From positions 1 through 64,000 of the forward strand of contig CALSQH010000003.1 of assembly GCA_943788445.1 (NCBI GenBank): a stretch of DNA of 64,000 nucleotides, in the 5' to 3' direction. The stretch's first letter is position 1; each line of letters starts with the position of its first letter. Position numbers and translations under genes: made by a program. Source of the stretch: an uncultured Pseudomonadales bacterium (GTDB lineage Bacteria; Pseudomonadota; Gammaproteobacteria; Pseudomonadales; Porticoccaceae). Under the pieces are notes generated by a model that was not told the DNA's origin, did not search any database, and saw nothing but the letters and a program-made list of their open reading frames with translations. This document shows positions 1 through 9,301 of the stretch, piece after piece.

Positions 1-286
1 TAACTTCAATACCACCATCGGCATTGAGGTGTGAGGTGGCAAAATAGACTTCTTCGGTACCGACCATGCCAATATCAATAACGTCTGATCCAGCGTCGCG
101 TATGCCTTCACTAAGGGCTGCTTTAAGCTCTTCACTGGTCAATCGAACATCGCCACCTAGGACAATACTTTTTGGTTGCAGAAATTCTGCGTAGGCACGT
201 CCAATACGGTAAGCAATATCTGTGTCCAACTCGGTTCCCAGTTGACCGCGAATATCATAGGCTTTAAAACAGGTTAATTCAGTCAT
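1..286 (-). CDS. manB: Phosphomannomutase/phosphoglucomutase, N-terminal part
   Basis: This is the first 95 codons of a gene that runs off the left edge of the window. The translation starts [14 protein letters not shown] and continues with GRAYAEF and [14 protein letters not shown], which closely resembles E. coli CpsG/ManB. The family interconverts mannose-6-phosphate and mannose-1-phosphate (often also the glucose phosphates) in the cytoplasm, feeding GDP-mannose and exopolysaccharide synthesis. The catalytic phosphoserine loop (TASHNP) would lie just past the edge, so activity cannot be judged. The start is the ATG at 284-286. Confidence 0.9.
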   Translation of the reverse strand, partial: MTELTCFKAYDIRGQLGTELDTDIAYRIGRAYAEFLQPKSIVLGGDVRLTSEELKAALSEGIRDAGSDVIDIGMVGTEEVYFATSHLNADGGIEV

Positions 287-383
287 TACTCTCTCGTGTT
301 AATCTCTTCTGAGATATTTATTAGGCTGGTTAAATTGGCTATTTAACCATCTGTATTAATGTTTAATATGAAAATATATTGCT

Positions 384-425
384 AATAAAAAAACAACAAA
401 ACTACAGCAGGCAACACTGCTGCAG
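384..425 (-). terminator. Rho-independent terminator of the DASS transporter gene
   Basis: On the minus strand a 9-bp stem (one G-T pair, arms 402-410 and 417-425, 6-nt loop) is followed by a T-rich run (384-401). It lies about 37 bp beyond the transporter stop codon, the usual place for an intrinsic terminator. Seen by eye; folding energy not computed. Confidence 0.65.
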
Positions 426-461
426 CTATTCTAAAAAGTATAGCTTAGATTATGGGTTTAG

Positions 462-2231
462 CTAGAAAGGCCAGAAAATAGGCACTAAAAATATTACCGC
501 GACACCAACAAATATGCTGAGAAGTATACCAACCCTAAAGTAATCAGAAAAGTGGTAACCACCAGGTCCTTGAACCATAAGATTAGTCTGGTAGCCAAAA
601 GGTGTCAAAAAGCTTGCGGATGCTGCGAACATAATAGTCATTACAAAGGGTAACAGACTAACGTCTAGCTCAATACTCAGCGCTTGGGCGAGGGGAAACA
701 TCAATACAGCCGCGGCGTTATTGGTGATCAATTCGGTAGCAGCAACTGTCACTAGGTATAGCAGGATTAGATTTAAAATGGGGCTGCCATCGGCCAGAGT
801 CAAAATGCCATGAGCAGCCATATCAGCTAATCCCGTTTTTTGCAGGGCAAATCCCAATGACAACGATGCGCCAATGGCTAAGATAACTCGCATATCAATA
901 CTGCGTTGAGCAAACTCCAAGGATATGCAGCCGGTTACGGCCAATGCTGCCACTAGAAGCAATGAAGCAGATACCAATGACATAACATTTAGCAGCACAA
1001 CGATTATGAACATTCCCAACAAACCTAGCGCTATGGGTGCTTTGGATATGTCAGGAATGGTCGCGTCATCAATTCGGCTCAACAAAAGAAAGTCACGGTT
1101 GTAGCGGTGACGGCGAACAAATCCACGTGCGGCCTCTAACAATAGAGTGTCACCAGCTTTAATAACGATGCTACCTACCTTTTCATCAATTCTCTTGCCA
1201 TTGCGAGAGACTGATAATATGACGCCGCTGTATTGGGTACGGAAACTGGAGGCTTTGACGGTCTTACCAACCATATTTGAGACCGGCGAGACTACCGCCT
1301 CGATTAATGCTCGCCTGCTATAAGGAATATCCAGCTCTAAAACTTCATTTTCTGCAGGTGATAGACCACGAAATTGGCGCAGCTCGCTGACCCCCTCAGG
1401 TTGGCCAACAAATACCAAGATATCATTAGCACTTAAAATTTCCTCTGGGCCTACCGCGGGTATTACATGGCCTTTGGATTGAATCTCGGTTAGATAGCTG
1501 TATTGCAAATGACGCAGGCCGGCATCGGCTATCGACATACCACACAGTACGCCACCCTCTTCGACACGCATGGATACCGCGTATTGACGGGTATCTATAA
1601 TATCTTCGGTAATACTTTTGCGTTCAGGTAACAGGCGGTGTCCGATCAAAACAAAATAGCCAACACCCAAAAGTACCAAGGGCAGACCGACTGCCGCAGG
1701 GCTAAATAAACTTAGCTTATCGACCTCTGGCAACCCTTGCATCATACCTACAATAAGGATATTGGTACTGGTGCCAATTAGAGTGCAGGTGCCACCCAAA
1801 ATAGAGGCGTAGCTGAGCGGTATTAAGAGCTTGGAGATGGACAAATTATGCCTACGCGCCCAGTCCTGAATCAGTGGAATAAATATAGCCACTACGGGTG
1901 TGTTACTAATCACCGAACTGCTGACGGCAACTGGAGCCATGATTAAAGGTATAGCCCCTTTGACTGATCTGTTTTTCCCCAACCAGCGCATAATCCACCA
2001 ATGCAAGGCACCACTCTCTTTGAGAGCCGAGGAAACTATATAAAAAGAGGCAATAATAAAAAGAGCGGGATTTGAAAACCCCTGAAAGGCTTCATTGGGT
2101 GTTAAAACACCGAAGACTAACAATGCTGTCATGCAAACGGCTAAGGCGATATCTACGGCCAGCCGGCCACTGATAGCGACAACCAGAAAACAGGCTAAAA
2201 CCACAAGGGTGATAATTGCATCTATGCTCAT
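462..2231 (-). CDS. DASS/SLC13 family anion transporter with two TrkA-C domains
   Basis: A 589-residue inner-membrane protein. It has the layout of SLC13-type sodium:anion symporters of the SAC1/sulfate-permease group: N-terminal helices with SSSVISNTPVVAIF (about residues 103-116), two cytoplasmic TrkA-C (RCK_C) domains near residues 215-285 and 310-375, and a second membrane half with ITNNAAAVLMFPLA. The paired (I/S)NT/TNN loops are the family's anion and sodium binding signature. The substrate cannot be read from sequence; sulfate or a dicarboxylate is likely for this subtype. It is monocistronic, with a terminator downstream. The ATG at 2229-2231 follows GGAGAG and is partly locked in a 9-bp hairpin (see the regulatory entry). 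Confidence 0.85.
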   Translation of the reverse strand: MSIDAIITLVVLACFLVVAISGRLAVDIALAVCMTALLVFGVLTPNEAFQGFSNPALFIIASFYIVSSALKESGALHWWIMRWLGKNRSVKGAIPLIMAPVAVSSSVISNTPVVAIFIPLIQDWARRHNLSISKLLIPLSYASILGGTCTLIGTSTNILIVGMMQGLPEVDKLSLFSPAAVGLPLVLLGVGYFVLIGHRLLPERKSITEDIIDTRQYAVSMRVEEGGVLCGMSIADAGLRHLQYSYLTEIQSKGHVIPAVGPEEILSANDILVFVGQPEGVSELRQFRGLSPAENEVLELDIPYSRRALIEAVVSPVSNMVGKTVKASSFRTQYSGVILSVSRNGKRIDEKVGSIVIKAGDTLLLEAARGFVRRHRYNRDFLLLSRIDDATIPDISKAPIALGLLGMFIIVVLLNVMSLVSASLLLVAALAVTGCISLEFAQRSIDMRVILAIGASLSLGFALQKTGLADMAAHGILTLADGSPILNLILLYLVTVAATELITNNAAAVLMFPLAQALSIELDVSLLPFVMTIMFAASASFLTPFGYQTNLMVQGPGGYHFSDYFRVGILLSIFVGVAVIFLVPIFWPF

Positions 2232-2261
2232 TGAGTTCTCTCCGTGTTTAATGAACTCAAT
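2230..2261 (-). promoter_or_regulatory. Hairpin enclosing the RBS and start codon of the DASS transporter
   Basis: A perfect 9-bp inverted repeat (arms 2230-2238 and 2253-2261, 14-nt spacer). In the mRNA the 3' arm includes the first two bases of the ATG start codon, and the Shine-Dalgarno GGAGA lies in the loop. It could repress translation until melted, or act as a DNA operator. The structure is seen directly; the function is inferred. Confidence 0.5.
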
Positions 2262-2414
2262 CTTTTATATTTATAAACCAATTTAATCATCCAACCTTTT
2301 TGAAGGAAGCAATTCTACAATAAAAAATGTGATGCGATCTAAATAAGCGAGGAATTACTTATAAATATACCCAAGCTTTTTTAAAAATATTTTTCTCGTG
2401 GTATTAAAAAATAT

Positions 2415-4301
2415 TTATCGTATATTCAACTTCTGAATAAGATCGGTATTAAGCTGAGATTTGATAGCATTTTCAAGTGGCTTTTTAGCTAGCAAGCTTG
2501 CATCCCGACAGTGGTAGCGAAACAGTCTGTGGGTAGACATGCGCGCCTCTCTTCCTGGGGGCGGAGTGTATTCTTTAATGAAATACATATTAAACGCCTC
2601 CAATCGCTGCGACTGATCATGGTTATTATTCCAATCTCTACAAACCCATGCACCGTAATGCTTACGATGCTTAGAGTTACGTTTCAGCCCGATAAAGTTA
2701 ATATATTTTCGCCAGCGATAACTCTTAAACTGCTCGCTACTCTCTGGTCGATCAGCCGTAGGTAATTCGATACCAGAAGCTGAAACATTCACCAAGCTAC
2801 CATCACTAAGCAGACCGGGCGTAACAAACCAACCATCATTCTTTTGCGGGTATGGTGCAAACATGCTCCAGTACTGTTCGAGGTGCAGTCCTCGATAAAC
2901 TGGATCAAAAAATTTCGGGTAGGGTATTCGATATCCTCGAGTGACTCCGGTATCAATACCGTGCACTGGATTCCAAACTTTAATCGACGCTAAATTCTGC
3001 CAAAACAATAGCACGCAAAGTACCGCAACAAATACTGAACTTAATATTCCAATGCGCGGATAGGTTTTTCGCCAAGGCATCCAGCGTGCGGTCTGAACAC
3101 CAAAGCCATAGCGATGTTCACCTATCCAGTTGTAGATGCGGTCGCCACAGGCACCGGCTTTTTTCAGTAACTTGGCCATCCAGAAAAATCGCTGGCTAGA
3201 CTGAGTAACAAATACTAAGGCGTCCCAGCGCAGGCGCTGAACGCCCTGGTTATCGACCACCACCCAGCTATTTTCCCGCTCGAGCACAGGACCGATTTGA
3301 GCATCATCTTGGGCGGCAGAAATAGTCGCATTCAAGCCTAAGAGATAACGCAATAAATAGCAGGTCTTTTCGCAGAAGGAACACTGCTTATCAAAATACA
3401 TCTGTATTAAAGGTTTCTCTTTCTTTTCCGATCGCCACAAAAAGTCCATAACAGAAGGAGGCAATATGGCGATAAGCGATAAGCTAGAAATAAAAGGAAA
3501 TAAACCAATTCGTAAATTGAACATAAAGCCTACTTCCATTGCCACAAGAGCAACTACTACCAGAGTACGGAAGCCGACAAACCACAGAGGACTCAACGCC
3601 AAGATTGGCCCGATCATCTCCAGCCACCAGACATAGTCAGTTAGCGGGCCAGTAAACCAATGCCAGTCACGCCACAGGGAAGCCAAACCAAAAGAGACCT
3701 GATCATTGTGCAAGGCATAATAAATACCAGTTCCCTCCGACATCCATTCTTTGCCTGTTTTAAGCAGCGCCGAGAAAAAGTACACCGACATAACTTGCAA
3801 TACCAGAGCCACACTTACCGCGCTGAAGTAGCGATTTGACAGCCTCGGCTCGCGCACCATAGATGCATCAATCGAAGCCCGCTCACCCCAGGGCAAAAAA
3901 CAGCCCCAGAAAGTCAATAACAGCAGTAAGTTGTCGCCACCCTGCTGAAGGTAAGGATTGCGGGTATGCAGCGAGGCCAACAGGATAAAGCTGGCGATCG
4001 ACGCCAAGCGAGTACGCATACCAAACATCAGCATAATCGCAAAGCCGGCAGCCATAATCATTAAAAACATGGCCCATATAGGTTCGGCATTTAACCAATA
4101 TAACGACCAGTGCCAACCAGAATTAACCGACATCGACATCTCACGAGACATAATTCCATTGTCGGTCATAAAGGCCATAAAACTTGGTGCGCGGAGCAAC
4201 AGGTCTGTCAGGATCAACGCACCTACGCCGATACGCATTAGCGCTAACGCACGAAGATCAAGAATGAAAGGATTGGAAAACGATTTAAAGAACGAACGCA
4301 T
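2415..4301 (-). CDS. HTTM-domain membrane protein with DCC thioredoxin-like domain
   Basis: A 628-residue protein. Residues about 10-290 form a multi-helix HTTM domain (related to vitamin-K-dependent gamma-carboxylase membrane regions). Residues about 300-400 are a DCC/DUF393 domain with FDKQCSFCEKTC, a CxxC redox motif. After another membrane helix the C-terminus has LEQYWSMFAPYP, typical of HTTM proteins. The family is widespread in marine bacteria and poorly characterised; a membrane redox or lipid-modifying role is plausible but unproven. The ATG at 4301 lacks a clear RBS. No partner gene is adjacent: comEA-like lies upstream in the same direction, but its own terminator intervenes. An A/T-only inverted repeat around 2384-2416 may weakly terminate transcription. 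Confidence 0.75.
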   Translation of the reverse strand: MRSFFKSFSNPFILDLRALALMRIGVGALILTDLLLRAPSFMAFMTDNGIMSREMSMSVNSGWHWSLYWLNAEPIWAMFLMIMAAGFAIMLMFGMRTRLASIASFILLASLHTRNPYLQQGGDNLLLLLTFWGCFLPWGERASIDASMVREPRLSNRYFSAVSVALVLQVMSVYFFSALLKTGKEWMSEGTGIYYALHNDQVSFGLASLWRDWHWFTGPLTDYVWWLEMIGPILALSPLWFVGFRTLVVVALVAMEVGFMFNLRIGLFPFISSLSLIAILPPSVMDFLWRSEKKEKPLIQMYFDKQCSFCEKTCYLLRYLLGLNATISAAQDDAQIGPVLERENSWVVVDNQGVQRLRWDALVFVTQSSQRFFWMAKLLKKAGACGDRIYNWIGEHRYGFGVQTARWMPWRKTYPRIGILSSVFVAVLCVLLFWQNLASIKVWNPVHGIDTGVTRGYRIPYPKFFDPVYRGLHLEQYWSMFAPYPQKNDGWFVTPGLLSDGSLVNVSASGIELPTADRPESSEQFKSYRWRKYINFIGLKRNSKHRKHYGAWVCRDWNNNHDQSQRLEAFNMYFIKEYTPPPGREARMSTHRLFRYHCRDASLLAKKPLENAIKSQLNTDLIQKLNIR

Positions 4302-4434
4302 TTTTGGGCCAAAATAGTTTTTATGATTATTGTTCTATCCTACAGAATGGCCAGCAAAAAAGGAACTTGGTTAATAGTTTAGAAGCCTAGTCTGTATGCA
4401 CAAAACCACCGATCAACCCATTAACCCATCAGGC

Positions 4435-4460
4435 AAAAAAAACGGCCGCCAAGGCGACCG
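4435..4460 (-). terminator. Rho-independent terminator after the comEA-like gene
   Basis: On the minus strand a GC-rich stem (CGGTCGCC pairing with GGCGGCCG, very short loop) is followed by eight T residues. It begins about 34 bp after the comEA-like stop codon. Confidence 0.8.
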
Positions 4461-4493
4461 AATTATTGCACTATTTTTCACTACGGCAGACTA

Positions 4494-4814
4494 TTATTCG
4501 AGAACGATTCGCTGCTTGTTTTTCTTGATTGTTTTACTGGCCACCCCCTTGACCATCGCCAGTGACTCTACACTCTGAAATGCACCATTGGCATCGCGAT
4601 AGGCAACAATAGCCTGTGCTTTTTTCAACCCTACCCCATTGAGCACCGCGGCAATTTCTGTAGCAGTGGCACTGTTGATATTAATCTGCTGCTGAACCTG
4701 CTCAGCGACTAACCCACGACTATTTTCAGCAGGCGCTGCCAAAACAGTAGCAGAACCAGAGAGTGCGATAAGTGCGGCACCGATTAAGAGGATATTTTTG
4801 CTTTTATTTAACAT
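4494..4814 (-). CDS. ComEA-like helix-hairpin-helix DNA-binding protein
   Basis: A 106-residue exported protein: signal peptide at residues 1-27 (NKSKNILLIGAALIALSG, cleavage near LAA), then ININSATATEIAAVLNGVG and KAQAIVAYRD, the tandem helix-hairpin-helix of the ComEA family. Proteins of this type bind dsDNA in the periplasm during natural transformation. Single-domain versions are common in Gammaproteobacteria and their role is often untested. The gene is monocistronic with a clear terminator. An RBS-like AAGGAG sits a few bases before the ATG. Confidence 0.85.
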   Translation of the reverse strand: MLNKSKNILLIGAALIALSGSATVLAAPAENSRGLVAEQVQQQININSATATEIAAVLNGVGLKKAQAIVAYRDANGAFQSVESLAMVKGVASKTIKKNKQRIVLE

Positions 4815-5128
4815 GGTCTAACTCCTTGTAGATTGATATATTTGAGCCACAACTATCAATGATCATCCCTGTTGTTCTCCGAAGCTCAGCTTCACAGAGT
4901 CTTCACCACAAAACAGCCTGTGACCGATTGATACTGGCAAAAAAACACCCCCAACCAATAGGACTCGGTCACAAAATCATTAATTTGGCCTGTTGTAATT
5001 GACAATAACCGCAGCGATTACTATAGTTCGCGCCCACTGTGAGAGGTGGTGCATTTTGCCTCTAAAAACCGATCACAGAGACCGAGGAAACGTTGGTCAC
5101 CCGGAATGCAAAACCCATCTAGTTACAT
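4815..5128. other. Intergenic region between comEA-like gene and tRNA-Leu
   Basis: Non-coding stretch of about 314 bp. The left part carries the comEA-like leader on the minus strand. The right part carries the tRNA-Leu promoter (4999-5027) and about 95 bp of tRNA leader. I see no gene in it. Confidence 0.6.
4999..5027 (+). promoter_or_regulatory. Sigma-70 promoter of tRNA-Leu
   Basis: TTGACA (4999-5004), a 17-bp spacer and TATAGT (5022-5027), followed by a GC-rich discriminator (TTCGCGCCC) typical of stringently controlled stable-RNA promoters. Predicted start near 5034, leaving about 95 nt of leader before the tRNA. Confidence 0.8.
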
Positions 5129-5215
5129 GCCCAGGTGGTGAAATTGGTAGACACGCCAGCTTCAGGTGCTGGTCCTCGCAAGGGGGTGGAGGTTCAAGTC
5201 CTCTCCTGGGCACCA
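5129..5215 (+). tRNA. tRNA-Leu (anticodon CAG)
   Basis: An 87-nt class II tRNA with encoded CCA. The acceptor arms GCCCAGG and CCTGGGC pair perfectly. The anticodon stem CCAGC/GCTGG encloses the loop TTCAGGT, giving anticodon CAG (reads CUG). A long variable arm is present and the T loop is GGTTCAAGTCC. Confidence 0.95.
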
Positions 5216-5254
5216 TAGATATCTAAAGCCTATTCGGCAGTACTTTCCCTCTAC

Positions 5255-6142
5255 TTAATGAGACGCGACTAGCGCGGCTCCAATAAAGGCCATTACAACA
5301 CCGGCCATCTTGCGCCTAGTTAGTTTTTCGCCCAACAAGAAGTAGGCAAGTAAAATAATAAACACCGTCGACAGCTGATTATAAATAGCCGCCCTACCCG
5401 CCTCTAAATACTTGAAACCGGCCATCCAAAAAAGCGTTGCTAAGAATGGCCCTAAAACCGTCATAGGAATCATAGTGGGCCACATATCTCGACGTATAAA
5501 GCCCAGTAAAAGGGTCTCTCTGACTCTACCAGGGAAGCGAATAACTGCGTAGATGTACATTGCAACCCCACCGATCAAAAAGCGGAAACTACAGACCCAA
5601 ATCAGTGATTCTTCACGGAAAAGATCGCGCACCATCAGAATACCGACAGCCATAATAATGTGTGCGCCAGCTGCCAACAGAATACCCACCCAGAGATCTT
5701 TCGGATTTTTAATTTCTGCGGTCATAGTTGCACCGACAAAAACACCGAAAAGCACAAAAATACCGCCGACAATTTCCCAGGCGCTAAGCATCTCGCCAAA
5801 CATCATAAACCCAACAAAGGCGATCGACGGCGCATAGGCGCAATCAGCGAGAGCCTGCAAACTAGCGCCCAAGCGATTAACCGCTGAGGCGATCATCGTG
5901 TCAGCAACGGCAATGCCAAGCACAGCACTCACCACCAAGCGCAGGTAATCGTATAACTGAAGATCTATATATAAAGGCTCGCCAAGAACGACCAAGGTGA
6001 TAACAACCAGAATAAAAGCAATAAAGTTTTTGAAAAAAGTCAACGGAATCGGTGGGATTTCACGCCCCGCCACGCGCATCAAAATCAAGGCAAAAGACCA
6101 GACTAGAGCTGATCCTACAGCGTATAGATCACCAATTTGCAC
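5255..6142 (-). CDS. DMT-superfamily (EamA) transporter
   Basis: A 295-residue inner-membrane protein with about ten hydrophobic helices arranged as two EamA repeats (about residues 5-140 and 150-290). Landmarks are LVWSFALILMRVAGREIPP at the start and AIYNQLSTVFIILLAYFLLGEKLT in the second repeat. Family members export or exchange amino acids, nucleobases or other small metabolites; the substrate is not predictable here. It stands alone, convergent with tRNA-Leu. Confidence 0.85.
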   Translation of the reverse strand: MQIGDLYAVGSALVWSFALILMRVAGREIPPIPLTFFKNFIAFILVVITLVVLGEPLYIDLQLYDYLRLVVSAVLGIAVADTMIASAVNRLGASLQALADCAYAPSIAFVGFMMFGEMLSAWEIVGGIFVLFGVFVGATMTAEIKNPKDLWVGILLAAGAHIIMAVGILMVRDLFREESLIWVCSFRFLIGGVAMYIYAVIRFPGRVRETLLLGFIRRDMWPTMIPMTVLGPFLATLFWMAGFKYLEAGRAAIYNQLSTVFIILLAYFLLGEKLTRRKMAGVVMAFIGAALVASH

Positions 6143-6287
6143 GATTTTATATTTATCCTTTAATTTTTGATGATTGTTTAAATTGTTTGAAGTTTATTGT
6201 TCGAAACTCATTATTTGAAACTTAAGCTGAGCCACTCTATACAGTAAAAAAGGGCGACTCAACTACAAAAGATTTATCACCCTTAAA

Positions 6288-7061
6288 TTAACCACCAGTA
6301 ATCTTTCGCATCAGTTTGTTCATGCCGCCAATCCAACGATCATAGTTAGAGGTTTTATTGCGCATATACTCCAAAACCATCGGGTGGGGCAGAATCAGAA
6401 AGGCTTCGTTGCGCAGCTCTTCGACCACTGTCTCTGCCAACGCCTCTGGCTCAATCATGCCATCATTACTGGCCGCTGCTGTGGCATCATTATCTGATTC
6501 GGTCATGGCCGTGCGCACCGCCTGTGGGCAGAGCATGGAGACCTTAATACCCTGATGCTTATGATGAATAGCCAGCCACTCACCAAATCCTATTGCCGCA
6601 TGTTTAGTAACCCCATAGGCTGCCAGACCAATCTGGTTAAGCAGGCCTGCCGCCGATGCGGTATTTAAAAAGTAACCACCACCGCGAGCGACCATACGTG
6701 GCACCAGATGACGGGCGGCGTAAAGATGCGACATCAGATTAATATCCCAGCTCATCTGCCATTGGCTATTAGGTGAATTCAGGTCTGGTCCCATGCCTAC
6801 TCCGGCATTCGAACAGAACAGATCAATCGGGCCTATTTCAGTTTCGGTCGCTTCGATAACGCGGACAATATCATCTTCATTAGAGACATCTGCGGTCATC
6901 GCCACACCACCGATCATATCTGCGGTGGCCTGAGCATTTTCTCCATTGATATCCACCGCGACAATCTGCTTGGCGCCCTCGGCCTTAAAGCGAATTGCCA
7001 GTGCCCTGCCGATACCACTGCCAGCACCGGTGATCACAATAATCTTATCGTTAAGTTCCAT
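6288..7061 (-). CDS. Short-chain dehydrogenase/reductase
   Basis: A 257-residue cytoplasmic SDR. TGAGSGIG (about residues 11-18) is the NAD(P)-binding glycine motif, SNAGVG follows beta-4, and the catalytic Ser...YGVTK set is present (TASAA, then Y-x-x-x-K). It is divergent from the sulfatase-GST-hydratase-SDR run starting at 7341, with about 280 bp between them, so the two units may share regulation. A substrate cannot be assigned; related proteins act on hydroxyacyl or steroid-like alcohols. Confidence 0.85.
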   Translation of the reverse strand: MELNDKIIVITGAGSGIGRALAIRFKAEGAKQIVAVDINGENAQATADMIGGVAMTADVSNEDDIVRVIEATETEIGPIDLFCSNAGVGMGPDLNSPNSQWQMSWDINLMSHLYAARHLVPRMVARGGGYFLNTASAAGLLNQIGLAAYGVTKHAAIGFGEWLAIHHKHQGIKVSMLCPQAVRTAMTESDNDATAAASNDGMIEPEALAETVVEELRNEAFLILPHPMVLEYMRNKTSNYDRWIGGMNKLMRKITGG

Positions 7062-7172
7062 TAGATCGCTCTCGTTGTTTTAACTTTTCATACTAAAATT
7101 ACTGCTAAATTGCGCGTTATTGGCGCCATAACAATACGGTTTTTAAGGCGTAGATTGCCGAGGGTAAACGGC

Positions 7173-7277
7173 TTGAACAGGCTGTTATTACTCATTATAG
7201 GGCCATCATTAATTATAGTTTTTGTGGTTGCTGGCATCGGCTCACTCTATGATCTGGCACCTGCTGTGTCAATATAA
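7173..7277 (+). CDS. Possible 34-residue hydrophobic peptide
   Basis: A TTG-started ORF preceded by CCGAGGG about 8 bases upstream. It encodes a basic N-terminus (NR) and one hydrophobic stretch (LLLLIIGPSLIIVFVVAG) ending at TAA, the pattern of small single-span membrane peptides. It lies just upstream of the sulfatase. Support is only the RBS-like sequence and the composition, and it may be chance. Confidence 0.3.
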   Translation: MNRLLLLIIGPSLIIVFVVAGIGSLYDLAPAVSI

Positions 7278-7340
7278 TCAGCGATTGCTTATACTCGTCA
7301 AAACAGCGGCGATTAGACCGTTCTTGTGGGGTACAAAAAT

Positions 7341-9260
7341 ATGGTAGCGCAAAAGTTAACCAACACCATCAGCATTCGCCGCCGATTATTGCCTGTATTT
7401 GTGACCCGTAGGGTCACTTCTTTGGACAGAGGGCCGCTGAGAGGCCAGGCAAGAATGCTGGCCACTATGCTTTACGCACTCATATTCACACTGGCCGCAG
7501 CACCCACATCAGCAGTCGAAGACCAGCGACCCAATATTGTTATCATCGTTGTCGATGACGCTGGCTTGACCGAGTTCGAACCCTTTGGCGGCGAAGCGCG
7601 CATGCCGACGATTCAAACCCTTGCCGATCGCGGTACCAAGTTTACGCAATACCACAGCTCACCGCTCTGTGCGCCATCCCGCGCCATGCTGCTGACCGGC
7701 ATCGACAATCACCGCACCGGCATCGCCACCATTCCAGAGGCCATCCCCCCTGAGCATCGAAACCAGCCCGGCTATTCGCTGTTTTTTGAACCCGGTGTGC
7801 TGACCCTTGCCGACCGTTTGAAAAGCGAGGGTTATCGGACCTATATGAGCGGCAAATGGCATCTCGGATCGCGCCCTGAAGATCTACCCAATGCTCACGG
7901 CTTTGATCGTTCCTTCGCGCTGGATGCCTCTGGCGCGGATAACTGGGAGCAAAAACCCTATATGGCCTATTACGCGACAGCCCCTTGGTTTGAAGATGGC
8001 AAGCCCGCCCAACTGCCAGAAGATTTCTATTCATCAAAATTTATTATTGATCGGATGATTGATTATGTGGATCAGGGCCAGCAGCAATCCCAGCGCCAGC
8101 CTCTCCAGCGCCAACCTTTCTTCTCTTATATTGCGTTTCAAGCCATTCATATTCCCGTGCAGGCCCCGCGTGAGATGACCGATCACTACGCGGGTGTCTA
8201 TGATCAGGGCTGGCATGTACTGCACCAAAAGCGCTGGCAGCGCGCTGTGGATCTGGGCTTGGTTCGAGCCGATGCGCCACCTGCCACACTGCCTGAGAGT
8301 GCCCGTGACTGGCAGTCCCTGAGCGATAAAGACAAACGGCTCTACTCACGATCTATGGCCGTTCAAGCCGGTATGCTAGAAGCTATGGATCAGCATATAG
8401 GTCGGCTTGTCGACTATCTTGAGCAGCGAAGAGAGCTAGACAATACCCTGTTTGTCGTCACCTCGGACAATGGCCCCGCACCGAGTAATCCTATAGAGCG
8501 ATGGGATGCAAGATTATGGTCGGCCACCCATAGCTATGATCGCAATATTGACACCCTCGGCGAAAAAGGCAGCATGGTCTTTATTGGTCCAGAATGGGCC
8601 AGCGCCACCGCAGCACCAGGTGCTCTGTTTAAATTCTATGCCAGCGAGGGCGGCATCAGGGTTCCGCTGATTATCACTGGGCCGAATATTCCCGGGGCAT
8701 CATTGGATTCATCAGCAACCCCATCGACCATTTCAGCTATCAGCATGGTCACCGATATAGCCCCGACTATCCTCGATTATATTAACGCCCCCCAGTCCAG
8801 TGACTATCCAACCGAAGTTGCGATCACTGGGCGCAGTTTGATGCCCTTGCTGAACGGCTCTAAACAGCACGTTTATGGCGCCGACGAGCCGCTAGGAATG
8901 GAAGTATCAGGCAACTCGGCGCTGTTTAAGGGCGACTACAAAATCACCCGCAATACACCCCCCTATGGGGATAATATTTGGCGGCTGTACGATCTCACCA
9001 AAGACCCTGGCGAAACGCTGAATCTGCGCGACAGCATGCCGCAGAAATTCTCAGAAATGATGCTCGATTACACAGCCTATGAAGAGGAATTTGGGGTTTT
9101 GCCTATGCCTGCGGATTACGATCATTTGCAGCAGATTTACAACAATACCCTGCGCAGAATGGTCGCAGCCAACCTTCCCGGTCTGTTGATAACAAGCCTT
9201 ATCGTCATCGGGTTGATTGCACTGATTCGGTTTGCCCTGCGACGGCGGCAAGGACTCTAA
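7341..9260 (+). CDS. Type I sulfatase (arylsulfatase family), membrane-anchored
   Basis: About 639 residues. RPNIVIIVVDDAG supplies metal ligands. LCAPSRAMLLTG (Cys near residue 110) is the C-x-P-x-R formylglycine motif of Cys-type sulfatases. TSDNGPAPSN and GEKGSM supply further active-site positions. A hydrophobic signal segment (MLYALIFTLAAAPTSA) and a C-terminal helix followed by RRRQ suggest export and inner-membrane anchoring. It hydrolyses sulfate esters and needs formylglycine maturation; no FGE gene is in the window. The start is uncertain: ATG 7341 (weak GGGG), GTG 7326 (no RBS) or ATG 7455, which has a GAGAGG upstream and puts the signal sequence at the N-terminus. It heads a five-gene run. 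Confidence 0.88.
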   Translation: MVAQKLTNTISIRRRLLPVFVTRRVTSLDRGPLRGQARMLATMLYALIFTLAAAPTSAVEDQRPNIVIIVVDDAGLTEFEPFGGEARMPTIQTLADRGTKFTQYHSSPLCAPSRAMLLTGIDNHRTGIATIPEAIPPEHRNQPGYSLFFEPGVLTLADRLKSEGYRTYMSGKWHLGSRPEDLPNAHGFDRSFALDASGADNWEQKPYMAYYATAPWFEDGKPAQLPEDFYSSKFIIDRMIDYVDQGQQQSQRQPLQRQPFFSYIAFQAIHIPVQAPREMTDHYAGVYDQGWHVLHQKRWQRAVDLGLVRADAPPATLPESARDWQSLSDKDKRLYSRSMAVQAGMLEAMDQHIGRLVDYLEQRRELDNTLFVVTSDNGPAPSNPIERWDARLWSATHSYDRNIDTLGEKGSMVFIGPEWASATAAPGALFKFYASEGGIRVPLIITGPNIPGASLDSSATPSTISAISMVTDIAPTILDYINAPQSSDYPTEVAITGRSLMPLLNGSKQHVYGADEPLGMEVSGNSALFKGDYKITRNTPPYGDNIWRLYDLTKDPGETLNLRDSMPQKFSEMMLDYTAYEEEFGVLPMPADYDHLQQIYNNTLRRMVAANLPGLLITSLIVIGLIALIRFALRRRQGL

Positions 9261-9301
9261 TCCCATTACCCTATAAATCACTTAGCCAAGGAGTAAAATA
9301 T

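Noticed and set aside
4999..5226. A 75-codon ORF on the plus strand
   Set aside because: It spans the tRNA-Leu promoter and the whole tRNA.
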